From: Siphonodentalium dalli
Taxonomy: Eukaryota > Mollusca > Scaphopoda > Gadilida > Siphonodentaliidae
Assembly (NCBI GenBank): GCA_032622095.1
Contig: CP136062.1
Coordinates: 134,369,282-134,433,281, forward strand
Length of the DNA stretch: 64,000 nucleotides
Reading direction: 5' to 3'
Both the position numbers and the translations under genes were made by a program. Of this stretch, positions 10,135 through 22,319 are shown one piece after another (the first letter of the stretch is position 1; the number at the start of each line of letters is the position of its first letter). Under the pieces are notes generated by a model. The model searched no databases and had not been told where the DNA came from. It saw only the letters and a list, made by a program, of their open reading frames with translations.

Positions 10135-11515
10135 TCAACAAAGTCAACTCGTACCTTGAGTCACAGATTTTACAATATCGTAGTGAATACTTTAGTGAAA
10201 TTATCCAAAAACTACTCAACCCATTCCCTGAGTCACTTTGAGTTTATCATAATATATTATGGACTCTTTCGCATGTTTTGCTCTGAGTTATACCGTCGAT
10301 CTAGATATCGTAACACGATTTCTATACATCGAGTCAACTCGTAGGGTAATGTGGGGCATAATGCGACGCGGGGCATAATGCGACAGACGGTCGTTATCAG
10401 GCCATATGATTTTTCCATGACTGAAGTTGAATCGCACATTAATTATTTTAGTAAGACCAATCATAGAAGTGGACATCCCAATTGGACCGACATCATTATG
10501 ACTGTTTAATCTCACATGCGAAACGCCGGAGTAGGGGTACCCACATTCGGTGACCCCCTTTTTGAATGGTTTATAACTTCCGGTAGGGCGTGTACATGTT
10601 AAAACGAGAACATCTTACCACTACCACCAAAGCTACATGTATATTTTGGTAAAGTAAGACGAGTTATATAGTAAGTTGATCAGTTCTATGTACATCGGTT
10701 ATTCACATTCACTCATATTTAGGGGAGAGACAGGTTGTCTGGTTGTGGGGCATAATGCGACACTCGGGTACAACCAGTGTACACGAGAAAAAAATATGAT
10801 TAGGCATATATCGCAAATCAAACCTGGAAAAATAAATCGTATCGTAACCTTAGTTCAAAAGAAAAGAAATAAAAAAAATATTCGATCATTCCCAAACATT
10901 AAAACATGATATAGATAAATAATTATTGTTAACCCTACCCCGGCCATTTTCCTGAAATCAAAACTTTATGGTGATATTTTACCGGCCATATAAATCAATA
11001 AAATGTCTCATTGGTCTTCTGCTATGACTTTAAATAACGCTTATACATTCTTTCAATCCACAAAAGAAAAGAAACTGCAGACCGTCTTGCATGTGGGTAC
11101 CCCTAATCCGGCGTTTCGCATTTGAGATTAAACAATCATAATGGTGTCGGTCCAATTGGGATGTCCACTTCTATGATTGGTCTTACTAAAAATAATAAAT
11201 ATACGATTCAAGTTCAGTCATGGAAAAACATATGGCCTGTTAACGACCGTCTGTCGCATTATGCCCCGCGTCGCATTATGCCCCACATTACCCTACCCAT
11301 TAAGTCGCCGATGGGGTGGGGGCGACTACAGTTTACCAAAACTAAGTCAACTCGCACCCTGAGTCACTGATTTTACAATGTCATACACTTAGTCATTTCA
11401 CTAAGTCAACCATCACCTTGAGTCACTGATTTTACAATCTCATATACATGCACTCTTAAGTCATTTCACCGACTTTGATATACTGAGTCATCTCGCACCC
11501 TGTGCTCCATGATTG
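10135..11515. repeat. Minisatellite of roughly 60-bp units interrupted by a transposon
   Basis: Units contain AGTCAACTCG(C/T)ACC followed by TGAGTCACTGATTTTACAAT. They occur on the left (10135-10341) and right (11340-11515) of the element at 10342-11295. Copies on the two sides read in the same direction, so the array existed before the insertion. Confidence 0.7.
10342..11295. mobile_element. 954-bp element with about 200-bp inverted ends
   Basis: The left end (10342-10545) and right end (about 11090-11295) are inverted copies. Both begin GTAGGGTAATGTGGGGCATA and carry a doubled GGGGCATAATGCGAC motif, then a shared stretch ending GAAACGCCGGA / GGGTACCC. A further copy of GGGGCATAATGCGACA lies inside at about 10745. 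No transposase is present. I found no convincing target duplication, so the family is unassigned. Confidence 0.75.
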
Positions 11516-11539
11516 TTTGGAACGTGTCATGCCAATCTA

Positions 11540-12165
11540 CGGTGGAAATATGGGTCTGTGTCAGGGGGGGAGGGGAGTCGGAAAAAATGTGCAGGCACGT
11601 ATGCTGATTTTTGACTTTCGACCCTTGTTGGGACCCACCCACCCCCGCGTCCAAATATTTTTCCGTTTTCGGCAGTTTTCTCCGACCATTTTTGGACACC
11701 CACCCACCATTTTAACACTATATAAAGCAGATTTGCGGGGGGGGGGGGGGGGGGGGGGGGGGGTTCACTGTAAATAGCTGTATATGAATTTCTGTGCATA
11801 CTATTAGTCATGGATGTTAACATTGACATGTAAATAGTAAAAAGTCATTTTGGGGTCATTCGGTCCAAAAAACATGGCGGCCAGCAGCCATCTTGGATTT
11901 CAAAATTCAATCCATTAGCATGGGCTACAGGCTATACTGTTTGTCTGATCATCATGAAATTTGTCATTTATGTTAATATTGACATATAGATGTGTTTTAA
12001 GCCAAACTCATTGCAAAAACAGTCAAAAAGACTTGCAGGATAAATATTTTTGAGTTGCGGAAAAAATTGTTTGTTGGTCCTATCGATAACCCACCCACCC
12101 CGCATACGTGCCCGGAAAAAACTGTTTTTTCCACCCCCCCCCCCCTGTCCGTGTCCTAAATAAAA
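11540..12165. repeat. Dispersed repeat R1, copy 1 (empty target site)
   Basis: About 620 bp are shared with 34480-35860. The ends are G-rich or C-rich and roughly inverted: GGGG..AGTCGGAAAA and GCAGGCACGTATGC at the left, and GCATACGTGCCCGGAAAAAA followed by a poly-C run at the right. A 27-base G run sits at 11737-11763. The copy contains the undisturbed target GATGTTAACATTGACATG (about 11815-11832), which is occupied by an 816-bp element in copy 2. Proline-rich ORFs here are by-products of the G/C runs. Confidence 0.8.
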
Positions 12166-12169
12166 CAAG

Positions 12170-12780
12170 CAGTCGCAGACGGCGGTATCCCCCGCCTAAA
12201 TGTGCAGTCGGGGAAATGCATTCTCAATAATGTTTGCGTTCTCCGCCGAAATGTGCAGTTGGGGACGTGCATTCTCAACAAGAGGTGGGATTTTGTCAAA
12301 AAGCCTGGCTTGTGAACTCATTTGACTACGAGTTGACTACCTTTAAAATTACTCATTTTGGGACAGGACGTTTAGTAAATCAAACATAGTTACCGTGATC
12401 AGATAAAAAATTAATTAATGCGCGTCTTCTCTATATATTTCTTCTCTATATATTTCAAGAGAATTTCAAATTTAGAAGAGATCTGGTATTGCAAATATTC
12501 AGATTTACTTATGTGTGCGGATTTATAATATAAAATGAATTGTGTTGATAATGTTGTTAAAAAAAAATCAATAAAGAACACGATAGTTACCATTTAACCA
12601 TAGCCCAATCAGCCTAATACAACTGTTATTCGCACCTCTTGATTAGGCCTACTCAGTATACTTAGATTTATGATTTTGTTTGGCGGGCGGGATGTCCCTG
12701 GTCGACGCAGAGGTTTGGAAATAGTGGGATCAAAATAGCGAGAAAAATAAGAGATCGATGGACTGTCGACGGTCCGATGC
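12170..12780. other. Intergenic, short local repeats only
   Basis: Two diverged units contain the motif AAATGTGCAGT(C/T)GGGGA followed by TGCATTCTCAA (12200-12285). Nothing else is recognisable, and no gene is seen. Confidence 0.4.
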
Positions 12781-13230
12781 ATACCCCCACGTGGCATACC
12801 GCATAGTGTGGACACACCTATATGACTGAGATACTCAGGCAGACGGACCCCAAAAAATAATAAGCATTTCCAAATAAACAAAGATTAATGACTCTAGAAC
12901 GGAAAACCCGAACAAAACGATTGAGCACTCCATTGAATGTCCTCATAGTATAGTGAACATACATCCCAGATTTCATTGAGATCCGACAGCCGATGGTGGA
13001 GATATCTGCTCAGACAGATAAAAAGCCATAACTTCCAGATAAACAAAATTAATAACTCTAGAACGGAAAACCCGAACAAAACGATTGATCACTCCATTAA
13101 ATATCCGCATTAATTATAGTGAACATCCATACCAAATGTCAATGAAATCCGAGAACTTCTGTTCAAGTTATGATGCGAACACATCGGGCGAACACACGGA
13201 CAGACGGTCAGATACCCCATGTTACATAAC
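12780..13230. repeat. Tandem repeat of about 165-bp units
   Basis: Two units share AACTCTAGAACGGAAAACCC, then GAACAAAACGATTGA and CACTCCATT. They start near 12890 and 13055 and end in a CGGACAGACGGTCAGAT tail. The first bases (GCATACCCCCACG) resemble the start of the repeat at 25095, so this is probably the same broad class. Confidence 0.65.
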
Positions 13231-13868
13231 ATGTTCACAACAGTATACTCCTTTTTTTTAAACAGGGGTTGCAATAAAAACTGTACTTCACCCATATGTG
13301 GAGGTTTTTTGGTTCAGAAGTATATACGAGATGATTGACATTTTACATGAGTCCCATTTGAATTTGAAATCAAATGAGATGTTACTATTTCCAGCTCTGG
13401 ATCAGGATATTAAATAGCCCCATTTGGTGTGATGCTCAGTAGAATAATAAGCATCCCTGGATTGTCAGTGAACTTTTAAATGAGACAAAATGAATAATTA
13501 TATCCGTAAAAAGCAGTGTAAAAAGATGGGACATCGAGGTTCTGTATCTGTCTGTAGATGGCGCAGTGCAGGAACCAATTCTGGATTTAGGGACACTGGG
13601 TGAAGGATGATGTTGTTTCCGTTGAGGACTGTGGTAGTGCCGAGTCCTCAGGATCAGAGATCCCATCATTGCAACTCGGGATCGCTGTTGCACACGAGCT
13701 GGTCTTATCGAAGAAAGATGGTTTTAATTGTTGGTTGGTTGAAAATTGTCACTGTTGGTATTGTTTTTATGTTCTCTTGGCCTGGTCATGTAACTATTAG
13801 CTGAAACAGGCTCCCTTTTGGAGCCTTTATTCAGTGTCGGAGGGGAATGTGGCCCATTGTTCGTTTAA

Positions 13869-14204
13869 AGGGTACTGTACACTAAATCTGGCCATTTATG
13901 TGACCATCTCCTTTTATACTCAGCAGAACATATTCAACAAATGAATGAACTTGAGCCATAGATTAGTGCAAAAATACAATTGTGTGCTCTAAGAATGGTG
14001 CAAACAACATGGTAATTGTAATGAAAATGAATTTATGACTCCAGCCATTTATTCATTATAATTACCATGTTATTTGCATTGTTCATAGAGCACATGGGTG
14101 TATATTTACACTGACCCATGGCTCAAATTCATTAATTTGTTGCATATATTCTGTTGAGTATAAAAGGAGATGGTCTCATAAATGGCCGGATTTACAGACC
14201 CGCT
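13869..14204. mobile_element. TTAA-flanked palindromic MITE, 336 bp
   Basis: TTAA flanks both sides (13865-13868 and 14205-14208). The two halves are inverted copies of each other over nearly the full length. Shared blocks include GGCCATTTATG, GACCATCTCCTTTTATACTC and the middle ATGGTAATT / AATTACCAT. The ends read AGGGTACTGTAC and, reverse-complemented, AGCGGGTCTGTA. There is no coding capacity. Transcripts through it would fold into a long hairpin. Confidence 0.75.
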
Positions 14205-16734
14205 TTAATTTTTTTGATTAAAAAAAAACTCATTTCAAATTTTCTTTTTTTAGATCAAATTCTTGGCTCAATTCAACGAAAAACTTTAAAAAAAAAATTA
14301 ATTTATTTTGTTTTTAAAAGAATACCCATAAAATAGAAATATATAATACAATACACTCGAAATGAGTCATTTGTGTTTGATTTTAGCTGCAACTAAAATT
14401 TTACTTACCCACTAATGACATAGAAAAAACTATTGTGGAAGGAGGGCATTGTGTTGAATTGGTCATTGTCAGATATAACTACATACATCATTTTTAGATT
14501 ACCTATGATCTTCAAAATGTGCACTGGGTAACCCAGGAAACTCTAAAATTTTAATCAGGTTTTTTACCATCATGATCTCAATATCTTGTTCACTCCTCAT
14601 TATCTCTCAAAATTTCAAGTTGTGTCTGTTCCAGGACAAACATATCACGGCAAAATACATGAACAATAATTGTTATAACAATAGGTACAATGCCAAGCAT
14701 AGCATATGTAGTGTAGTGACTTAGCGACAAAATTTTGTCATATCGGAACGGACTGGCCAAAAGTGCCATTTTTTTATATTATGTCAAGTTAGGTGTGCTC
14801 TTTCAGAAAGTGAACTAGAAACAGGTTTCTGGTCAATATTAACCCTTGTTTCCAGTATAAATCCAAGATGGCGGCCAAATTCAATCATTATTTCACCATG
14901 ACGTTCCAACTGGTATACAATTTAAAGCACATGCATAATAAAGGCGTCATTCTATCCGGCATTGTCATATTTTGAAGATATTAGCAATCCAGGCTGACCA
15001 AATTTGAAAATTATCACTTTTTGGACCAAAAGCATGAAATTTTGTCATAAAATCATTCTCGTTTCAATTATTTCGGAATAATAAACAGACAATTTCTCAA
15101 AACTGTTTTAGTGCAGATCAAAGGTTAAGATCTTAAAAATTTCAGAAAAGTATACTGCAAACAAAATATACAACATCTAGGACAACTTCGTAACCATATT
15201 TTAGACATTTTGGATTATGTTACCCCTCACCTCAAAAATCATGAAATTTTGTTTTTGTGATAAACATCCGATAGAACATGGATGAGAATCTGTAAAGGGC
15301 TCTATTCGATCACATTTCTAAATACTGTAATTGCAATTACACACACAATGACCAAAGTTGAAATTTACAACTTTTTCGACTAAAATATGCAATTTTGTAA
15401 GAAAATCCTCATCATTTCAAATATTTTGGTCCAATAAATGGTCATTTACACATAGGATATTTGCGATTGTTCAAAATGTTTGGTCTTAAATGTTTTGGAC
15501 ATATATACTGAAAACAATGAATACATTCTCTGTGGTTCATATGTAACAACGTTTCAGAAAATTTGTTTTATGTTACCCCTCACCCCAAAAAGCACAAAAA
15601 TGTGACTTGGTTGTAAAGATTCAATAAATCTTTGGTTAAATCTTATAAAGTGAGTTTGTCGATGACAATTAGTCATATATTGTTATGTAACAATCTCATT
15701 GCCAGTATACTGTTTAAATTTACAATTGTATGCCTAATAACAGCTATATTTTATGGTAAAATAACCATCATTTCAAATATTTTCAACCAATATATGGGCA
15801 ATTTCTCAAACATTTCCCAAGATTGTACACCACATGCGGCCTTGAAAGTTTCGAAAATGACTGTCGAATACAACACATTTAAAGGTGTATACATGTCATG
15901 TCTTGGTGAAATAGAATAAAATTCTAAAAATCTATTATACCATAAATAATTTGAAGGTTTTGACTTATATAATCTACAAATGTAGCATACAAGAAGGGGT
16001 ATATATAGACATGTAGTTCAGATCACAACTTTAATTTGTCTATCAATAATACACATAACATAAAGATGGTCTATCTTTGTTTATACTCTGTTCTTAAATT
16101 CACGTTTGTTATGTTGTACCTGTATTACTATAATGTGCACAGTCTGATCATACCAGCAGATATATAGCAACTCATAGATTGTCATGTTATAATCACCGGT
16201 GACCATGTTGATACATTGAACAAATATTTTAGGCATTCTTAATATCACAATTACAACTGCATAATTATGAGCATGGTAAATCAGCTATTGCACATTTGCA
16301 CCTGTTACAAGTTTGGGATTTGCAACAACACTTGATGAGTTCTGAACACGCAGCTGCAGCTTCGGTAATGTAGTCCACAATGGTTTACATCCATGATCTT
16401 CAACTGTCCATTCCCAGTCATGCGGGCCATGTATTGGAATTTTTATGTCATGACAAGTGTACCACAATCCTGCCTGGTATATGGCTCATTTCATATGATG
16501 TATTAGGGCCCCTTTTGAGCGACAAGTTTTGGAGAATTCTCTTCATATGCCTCATTATCAGCAACTTTTGACAACCTTTATTATAATTAATGGCAATGAA
16601 ACGTTTGAGTTCTTTGAAAATATATGAGGACGAATCTAGTTGAATAAAAGGTTGATTCGCCTATAGAAGAAATGTACATGTATCTGTGATAACAGGATAT
16701 TATTTCCATGCTATCCAGAAACTTTTTCTGCCCT

Positions 16735-17046
16735 TTATATGGAAGAACAAAGTGGTATCAAAACCAGATATCGAATGAAAATTGGGTAGTGATAACAATT
16801 GTCATCGCCCAGAGCGGAAAATGTGCTGTTGTCATGGTACAATGTTTTAGTTTTGCCTGTTCCTAGAGAAACACATGTATCACCACCACTGTTAGCATCC
16901 GTAAACTTTGAAAACAGACCGATGACCATTACCAGGACATATGTGTCAACAATCCGAGCACGGATGGTCGTCAGCCCACAAGAAAGCGCATGGATAATGT
17001 GCGGCACAATTCTAATATCAGCTTCCTCCTGACAACAGTTTCTCAA
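16735..17046 (-). pseudogene. Decayed EEAD...DTDV-type protein fragment
   Basis: The minus-strand frame reads CCQEEADIRIVPHIIHALSC, then TTIRARIVDTYVLVMVIGLF and later SLGTGKTKTLYHDNS. This resembles a protein common in mobile DNA of marine invertebrates, in which EEADTR..LHA..A, IRS.DTDVLVL and a GTGK block follow in order, perhaps a PIN/FEN-like nuclease fold (family resemblance from memory). Here the DTDV motif has become DTYV and the frame degrades after the GTGK block. It lies in the centre of the long-inverted-repeat element. Confidence 0.5.
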
Positions 17047-17459
17047 GATTTACTAGGAAGAATTTGCTATTTAGAGAGTTGACGAACATTCTGTCATGTT
17101 TAACACTTTATCATCATGTTCTGACGCATTACTTGTCAGGAATACAAAAAGTTCAAGCTTATTGTCAGAATGACGGAGGAAGTTGTTCCATTTTTTTGGA
17201 ATCTTAGTTTGGCCACCAACTTTTCGTCAAAGAACTATACCACGATTCTCATTAGTGCTGCCTTTTGTGCTGCCTTCTAAACAACTATCCCACATAACAC
17301 ACATGACATTAACACTTCTTAGTTTGTAGAGTATAAAGTTCATTGGTGACTGTAATAATTAAAAGTACATGTAGATCTTATCGCAGGCACAATAATTATA
17401 TGTACAAGAACGCCTCCATAGAATATCTTGCACGTACTTCCAATATTTTATTTCTTGTA

Positions 17460-17660
17460 ATAGTGTGTTCGAATAACAATTGGGCAGTTCAAAAAACCCG
17501 AAATCGCTTCTCCGCCATTCCAAACGATCAAGTGCAGGAACAGGAGAACATCAAATTGAAAGGAAATGGAGCGTTGATAGGTTTAACAGAGAGCTCATCA
17601 ACAATAACGAGATGGCTACAACTCCCCGAACCAGACGTGTTTTTCTCTCATGAGAGTCGG
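17460..17660 (+). pseudogene. Second fragment of the same mobile-element protein, opposite strand
   Basis: Within the plus-strand ORF 17343-17810, residues about 50-100 read RFSAIPNDQVQEQENIKLKG and then ALIGLTESSSTITRWLQLPEP. This matches the remembered pattern FSA..DQ.HEQ.N...KG.GGA.GLTENP.ALRRWM.AGPE, which lies upstream of the EEAD block in related proteins. Here it is on the opposite strand from the EEAD fragment (16735-17046), so the centre of the element was rearranged by inversion. The rest of the ORF is probably chance. Confidence 0.45.
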
Positions 17661-19619
17661 CTATTTCCCCACGCCTTATCAACGGGAGGTAAATTCAAGG
17701 GGACACAATCTGATTTCTGGGATGTATCCGGGAAGCAATTGGGGATATATCGGACCAACCTAAAAATATTCAGTGCAAGATATTTGATGGAGGCGTTCTT
17801 GTGGATATGATTGTACCTGCGATATAGTATCTACTTTTAATGATTACGCCCAGTCACTAATGAAGTTTCTACTCTACAGACTAAGAAGTGTTATTGTCAT
17901 ATATATGTGATGTGGGACATATGAAACGAGCTGCCTACCAGGTAGGATTGTGGTACACTTATGTCATGCCAAGCTGCAGTTGTGTGCTCAGAACTCATTA
18001 ATTGTTGTTGCAAATCACAAACTTGTAACAGATGCAAATGTGCAAACGCTGATTTACCATACACAGAGTTATGTAGATGTAATTGTGTGCTTAAAATATT
18101 TGTTCAACGTATAAACACAGGCAGCCGTGATTATAACATGACAATCTATGAGTTGCTAGGTATTATCAGTCTGTGAACATTATAGCTACATAACATAACA
18201 AATATGAATTTAAGAACACACTATAAACAAAGATAGGCCATCTTTATATGTATTATTGATTGAAAATTTAAAGTTGTGACCTGAAATGCATATCTGTATA
18301 TACACCCCTCTTGAATGCTAGATTACATAAGTCAATGATATTTGGTCAAATATATCAATTAATGGTATTATAGATTCTTTTATTTTTATTTTATTTCACC
18401 AAAACATTACATGTATATACCCTTATATGTGTTGTATATATATTGGATGTTCATTTTCGAAACTTTTAAGACCGCATATTGTATATTATTGCATATTGCC
18501 ATTTTATTGGTTGAACATATTTGAAATGATCAAATAAATTGTTATTAGGCATGCAATTGTTAATTTCAACAGTATACTGACAATGAGATTGTTACATTAT
18601 AATATATGACGAATTGCGATCGACAAACTCATTTTATAAGATTTAACCAAAGATTTATTGAATCCTTACAAGTCACATTTTCGTGATTTTTGGGGTGAGG
18701 GGTAACATAAACCAAATTTTCTGAAACGTTGTTACATATGAACCACAGACAATGTATTCATTGTTTTCAGTATATATGACCAAAACATTTAAGACCAAAC
18801 CTTTTGACCTATCGCAAATATCCTATGTGTAAATGACCATTTATTGGACCAAAATATTTTAAATGACGAGGATTTTCTTACAAAATTACATATGTTTTGT
18901 CGAAAAAGATGTTATATTTCAACTTTGGTCATTGTGTATGTAATTGCCATTGCAGTATTTAGAAATGTGATCAAATAGTGTCCTTTATAGATTATCATCC
19001 ATGTTCTGTCGGATGCTTATCACAAAAACAATATTTCATGATTTTTGGGGTGAGGGGTAACATAATCCAAGATTTATAAAATACGGTTAAGAATGTGTCC
19101 TAGATATTGTATGTTTTGATTAGAGTATACATGTCCAAAAATGCTAAGACCTTAACCTTTGATCTGCACTGAAACATTTTTGAGAAATTGTCTGTTTATT
19201 ATACCGAAATAATTGAAACGAGAATGATTATATGACAAAATTGCATGTTTTTGGTACAAAAAGTGATAAATTTCCAATTTGGTCAGCCTGGGTTGCTACT
19301 ATCTTCCAAATATGACAATGTCAGGTTGAATGACGCCTTTATTAAGCATGCGCCTCAATTTTTTATACCAGTTGGAACGTCAGTGTGAAATAATGATTGA
19401 ATTTGACCGCCATCTTGGATTTATACTGGAAACAAGGGTTAATATTGATCAGAAACCTGTTTCTAGTTCACTTTCTGAAAGAGCACACATAACTTGACAA
19501 AATATAAAAAAATGGCACTTTTGGCCAGTCCGTTCCAAAAAAAACGCTAAGTCACTACACTAATGCCTCCGGAGCTCAGTTAAGAGAGTGGGCTATACTA
19601 AATATTTGTATGGATGGAA

Positions 19620-20225
19620 GATTTTGTTATTTTCTAAATACAAGGTAATTCACTTGAGGAAATCAATGGATAAAACCCATTGTATCAATTTTCTCCATTT
19701 TCTCCATTTTCTCATATTGACCTATCACTATTCCAAAGATTTCCAGCTGTTGGTATTTTAGTAACAATGGCAATTGTGAAGTAAAGATGGAGAATCTTGC
19801 TATTTCAAACAAGGGCAATAACTCAGACAAAAAGACATGGACTAAACATGTCTCAGTATCCTTCCATCAATCCTGGTCTATTAGCACTCCAAACAAGCTG
19901 AAATGTTTGTAGTCCATTCTGCTTTATGGAATATTGTCCATGCAGATCGACACAAAATAAAATAATTTCCAAGTCAAACAAGGGCTGTAAGGCCCGTAAC
20001 TCTGGTAGAATTTAATGGATGACACCCGTAGTATGTGGGTATCCTTTCCCCCAGTTGGTGCTATTATCATGCCAAAAGGACAACAAAATCCGATAATTAA
20101 CATCCAAGGTGATATTATGTTGGACAGACACAAAAATTCACAAATTTCCAAGTAAAACAAGGGCCGTAATACTGGTAAAAATTAATAAATGAAACCTGTA
20201 GTACATGGGTATCCCCCCCCCTGTA
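19620..20225. repeat. Diverged tandem repeat, units of about 170 bp
   Basis: Successive units contain variants of CAAACAAGGGCNNTAACTC (near 19808, 19975 and 20155), followed by GTAGTA(T/C)(A/G)TGGGTATCC. This AAGGGC-AATAACTC style recurs at 44570-45180. There is no gene. Confidence 0.6.
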
Positions 20226-21686
20226 AGTATAGCCATGCGACAATGAACAATTCAGAGCAGCAGTAAAGAGAGAATGCAGTTAATGGTAGCAAAATAAATT
20301 TTATTGAATGTTGAATGGCAAGCAACAAATCAACGCATTAATTGCACATGATTATTCAACAGGTTATCAGTTAAAGTTGAAATGAATCTCATTGAATGAT
20401 GGAATTAACATAGTCCAATCTATTTCTTTCAAATAGAATTTAAATTATTTTAATTCATCATCTTTATAATTTATATACCGGTTACTCATTTCACAGAAAT
20501 TCAAAAAAATTTCAAACAAGAGTACAGAATAAAACTTAGAAAATAGGATCCTGTCCCAATTTTTTATTACTTTAAAGAAGTATTTCAAAAAAGAATTACC
20601 AAATGCTGAAGTCTTAAATTCTCATAAACATGGACATAGTTAATTGCCGCCCACAATGTCACAAGAAAGTGGTTACATGCTTACAACCTTGCGCTAAACA
20701 ACTGCCAAAAGAATATGAGCTATGAAAAGAAATTTTGGCCATTGCTATAAGCAAAACAAATCTGAATATGAATATTCTCAACTCTCAAACTGAATACTGA
20801 CTGATGGGTAGTAACACAAATTCCATTCATTCTAAGGAAATCTGTGGCTATATGTTCAACAAACTGAACATATTATTCATACACTCCTACAAATGAATGT
20901 TTTTACGTCAGTCATTTGCTTCATCAGAACATCTCTACAAATGAAGAATAGACCATTCAAATGTATAATTTTATAACTGGATGGGAGAATCTATTGAGGA
21001 AACAAAGGATTTAAACCAATTCACAGTACTTATTTGCTAAAATGTTATCAACACTTTTATTGAACCCTGGGAAGAATGAGGTATGATTATGGTTTATCAC
21101 AAAATTTGGACTTGAGTACATACTTTTTTTTGCAGAAATGAAGTGCTATTTATGGAATTCAAGTAGTATTTATACATATAATCTGGGCCAGGAACCTATG
21201 TCGTAATTTGCTAAAAAATGACAGCAAAAATCACACTTGGAAATTTCAACATTTTTGTTTTTCTATATTTTCCAAAGATACCAGGAAGCTACTAGATAAT
21301 GATCTATCCCAACAACTCATCTTGGATACTGCAAAAACCTAAAATTTAATTAATTTATTTTTAAGGAAATTTCGGCGATCAAATCTCACAAGTTCACAAC
21401 CTCCGAAAAATGGCGACCAGTCACTTTAACACTTATATCTTCTCAACAGTTGTGGATATACAGGGCAGGATTCAAAGTGAGCCAAAAAAAATTATACATA
21501 ACTCATTCCCTATCTTGTTTTGGTTCAGTTATTTGTATAGGTGAATAAAACGATGAATACTCACTTAGATGCGAGACATCTTGCCACCATTTTCTAGCGA
21601 ATTATGATGTCGGTTCCCGACCCTGATAATAATGTTAAGCATTTCACTAAGGGTATTGTAAGATATGTTTGTGCCTCACAAGCCCA
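20226..21686. other. Gene-free stretch
   Basis: AT-rich sequence with no exon-like frame, no inverted ends and no internal repeat strong enough to call by eye. Confidence 0.4.
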
Positions 21687-21690
21687 TTAA

Positions 21691-22013
21691 CCCTTTCATA
21701 TGATGGGAGCTGCGCTGGTTCAGCATTAAAGATCATGTGCCAGTGGAATCTCTTTTTATATGCAAGACTCGCATATTTAAGAGAATGCACTGGCTTAAAA
21801 GCTCAAGTTAAATATTGTTAAATAATAAAGAGAGTAGTTTTCGCGCCCGGGATGGTCGAATAGATCGATTGATCTATTCCTTCACCCCAAATATTGTTAG
21901 GACAATGTATTCTCTTATATATGCGAGGCTCCCTATGGGAGACTCACATATATAAGAGAATGTATAAGCACAGAGTTTTCGCAAAATTTCAGGAAGCTCC
22001 AGTCATGGAAGGG
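21691..22013 (+). mobile_element. TTAA double-hairpin MITE, copy A (carries a 68-nt insert)
   Basis: TTAA flanks both sides (21687-21690 and 22014-22017). The ends are CCCTTTCATATGATGGGAGC and, from the right, CCCTTCCATGACTGGAGC. Family layout: two imperfect palindromes in series, each built on GCATTCTCTTATATATGCGA and its complement, joined by a spacer with AAATATTGTTAGGCCAATG. In copy A the first hairpin is partly lost and the spacer is interrupted by the 68-nt insert at 21821-21888. Confidence 0.85.
21821..21888 (-). mobile_element. 68-nt structured insert with 11-bp target duplication (possible retroposed small RNA)
   Basis: The insert splits the MITE spacer and is flanked by an exact 11-bp repeat, AAATATTGTTA (21810-21820 and 21889-21899). 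Other MITE copies have this motif once. On the minus strand it starts GGGGTGAAGGAATAGATC, contains a perfect 9-bp stem (GAATAGATC / GATCTATTC), and ends in an A/T-rich CTCTTTATTATT. A second copy lies at 43185-43255, with paired changes in the stem. Long target duplications and an A/T-rich 3' end suggest reverse transcription of a small RNA. Confidence 0.65.
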
Positions 22014-22017
22014 TTAA

Positions 22018-22315
22018 GATCTACAATATCTAGATATCTAAATATGTAATTTTTCTGTTTAAAATTATTTCAAGCAAGCACATATGAAAGATATCAAAAT
22101 GTGTTGAAGTCAGGTACAAAGATCAAATCCCTGAGGCCCATTTGATTTATGTTGGAACAATGACATTCTTTGCTATCTGTTCCTTAACCCTGTGAAAACT
22201 GTTCCATAATGTGAATGAAACACTATTGGAACATATGACAGATATTATCAAAATTATGAAAATGGATCATGTAAAAACAATATCCTTATGTTGACTATTG
22301 TCCAGAGGGACATTC
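22018..22315. other. Gene-free stretch
   Basis: No recognisable feature lies between the MITE and the Penelope-like remnant. Confidence 0.35.
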
Positions 22316-22319
22316 TGTT

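Larger units (their letters stand above)
14711..19560. mobile_element. 4.85-kb element with about 1.7-kb terminal inverted repeats
   Basis: Left arm 14711 to about 16486 and right arm about 17936 to 19560 are inverted copies with moderate divergence. The tips are GTGTAGTGACTTAGCG and its complement. TA lies immediately outside each tip (14709-14710, 19561-19562), so a TA target duplication is plausible. Each arm is largely a tandem series of about 340-bp units, recognisable by GTTACCCCTCACC followed by CAAAAA. The 1.4-kb centre holds two decayed coding fragments on opposite strands. I cannot assign a superfamily from the ends. Confidence 0.85.

Noticed and set aside
11502-11829. Proline/glycine-rich ORFs on both strands
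   Set aside because: They are produced by the 27-base G run inside a dispersed repeat and appear in two frames at once.
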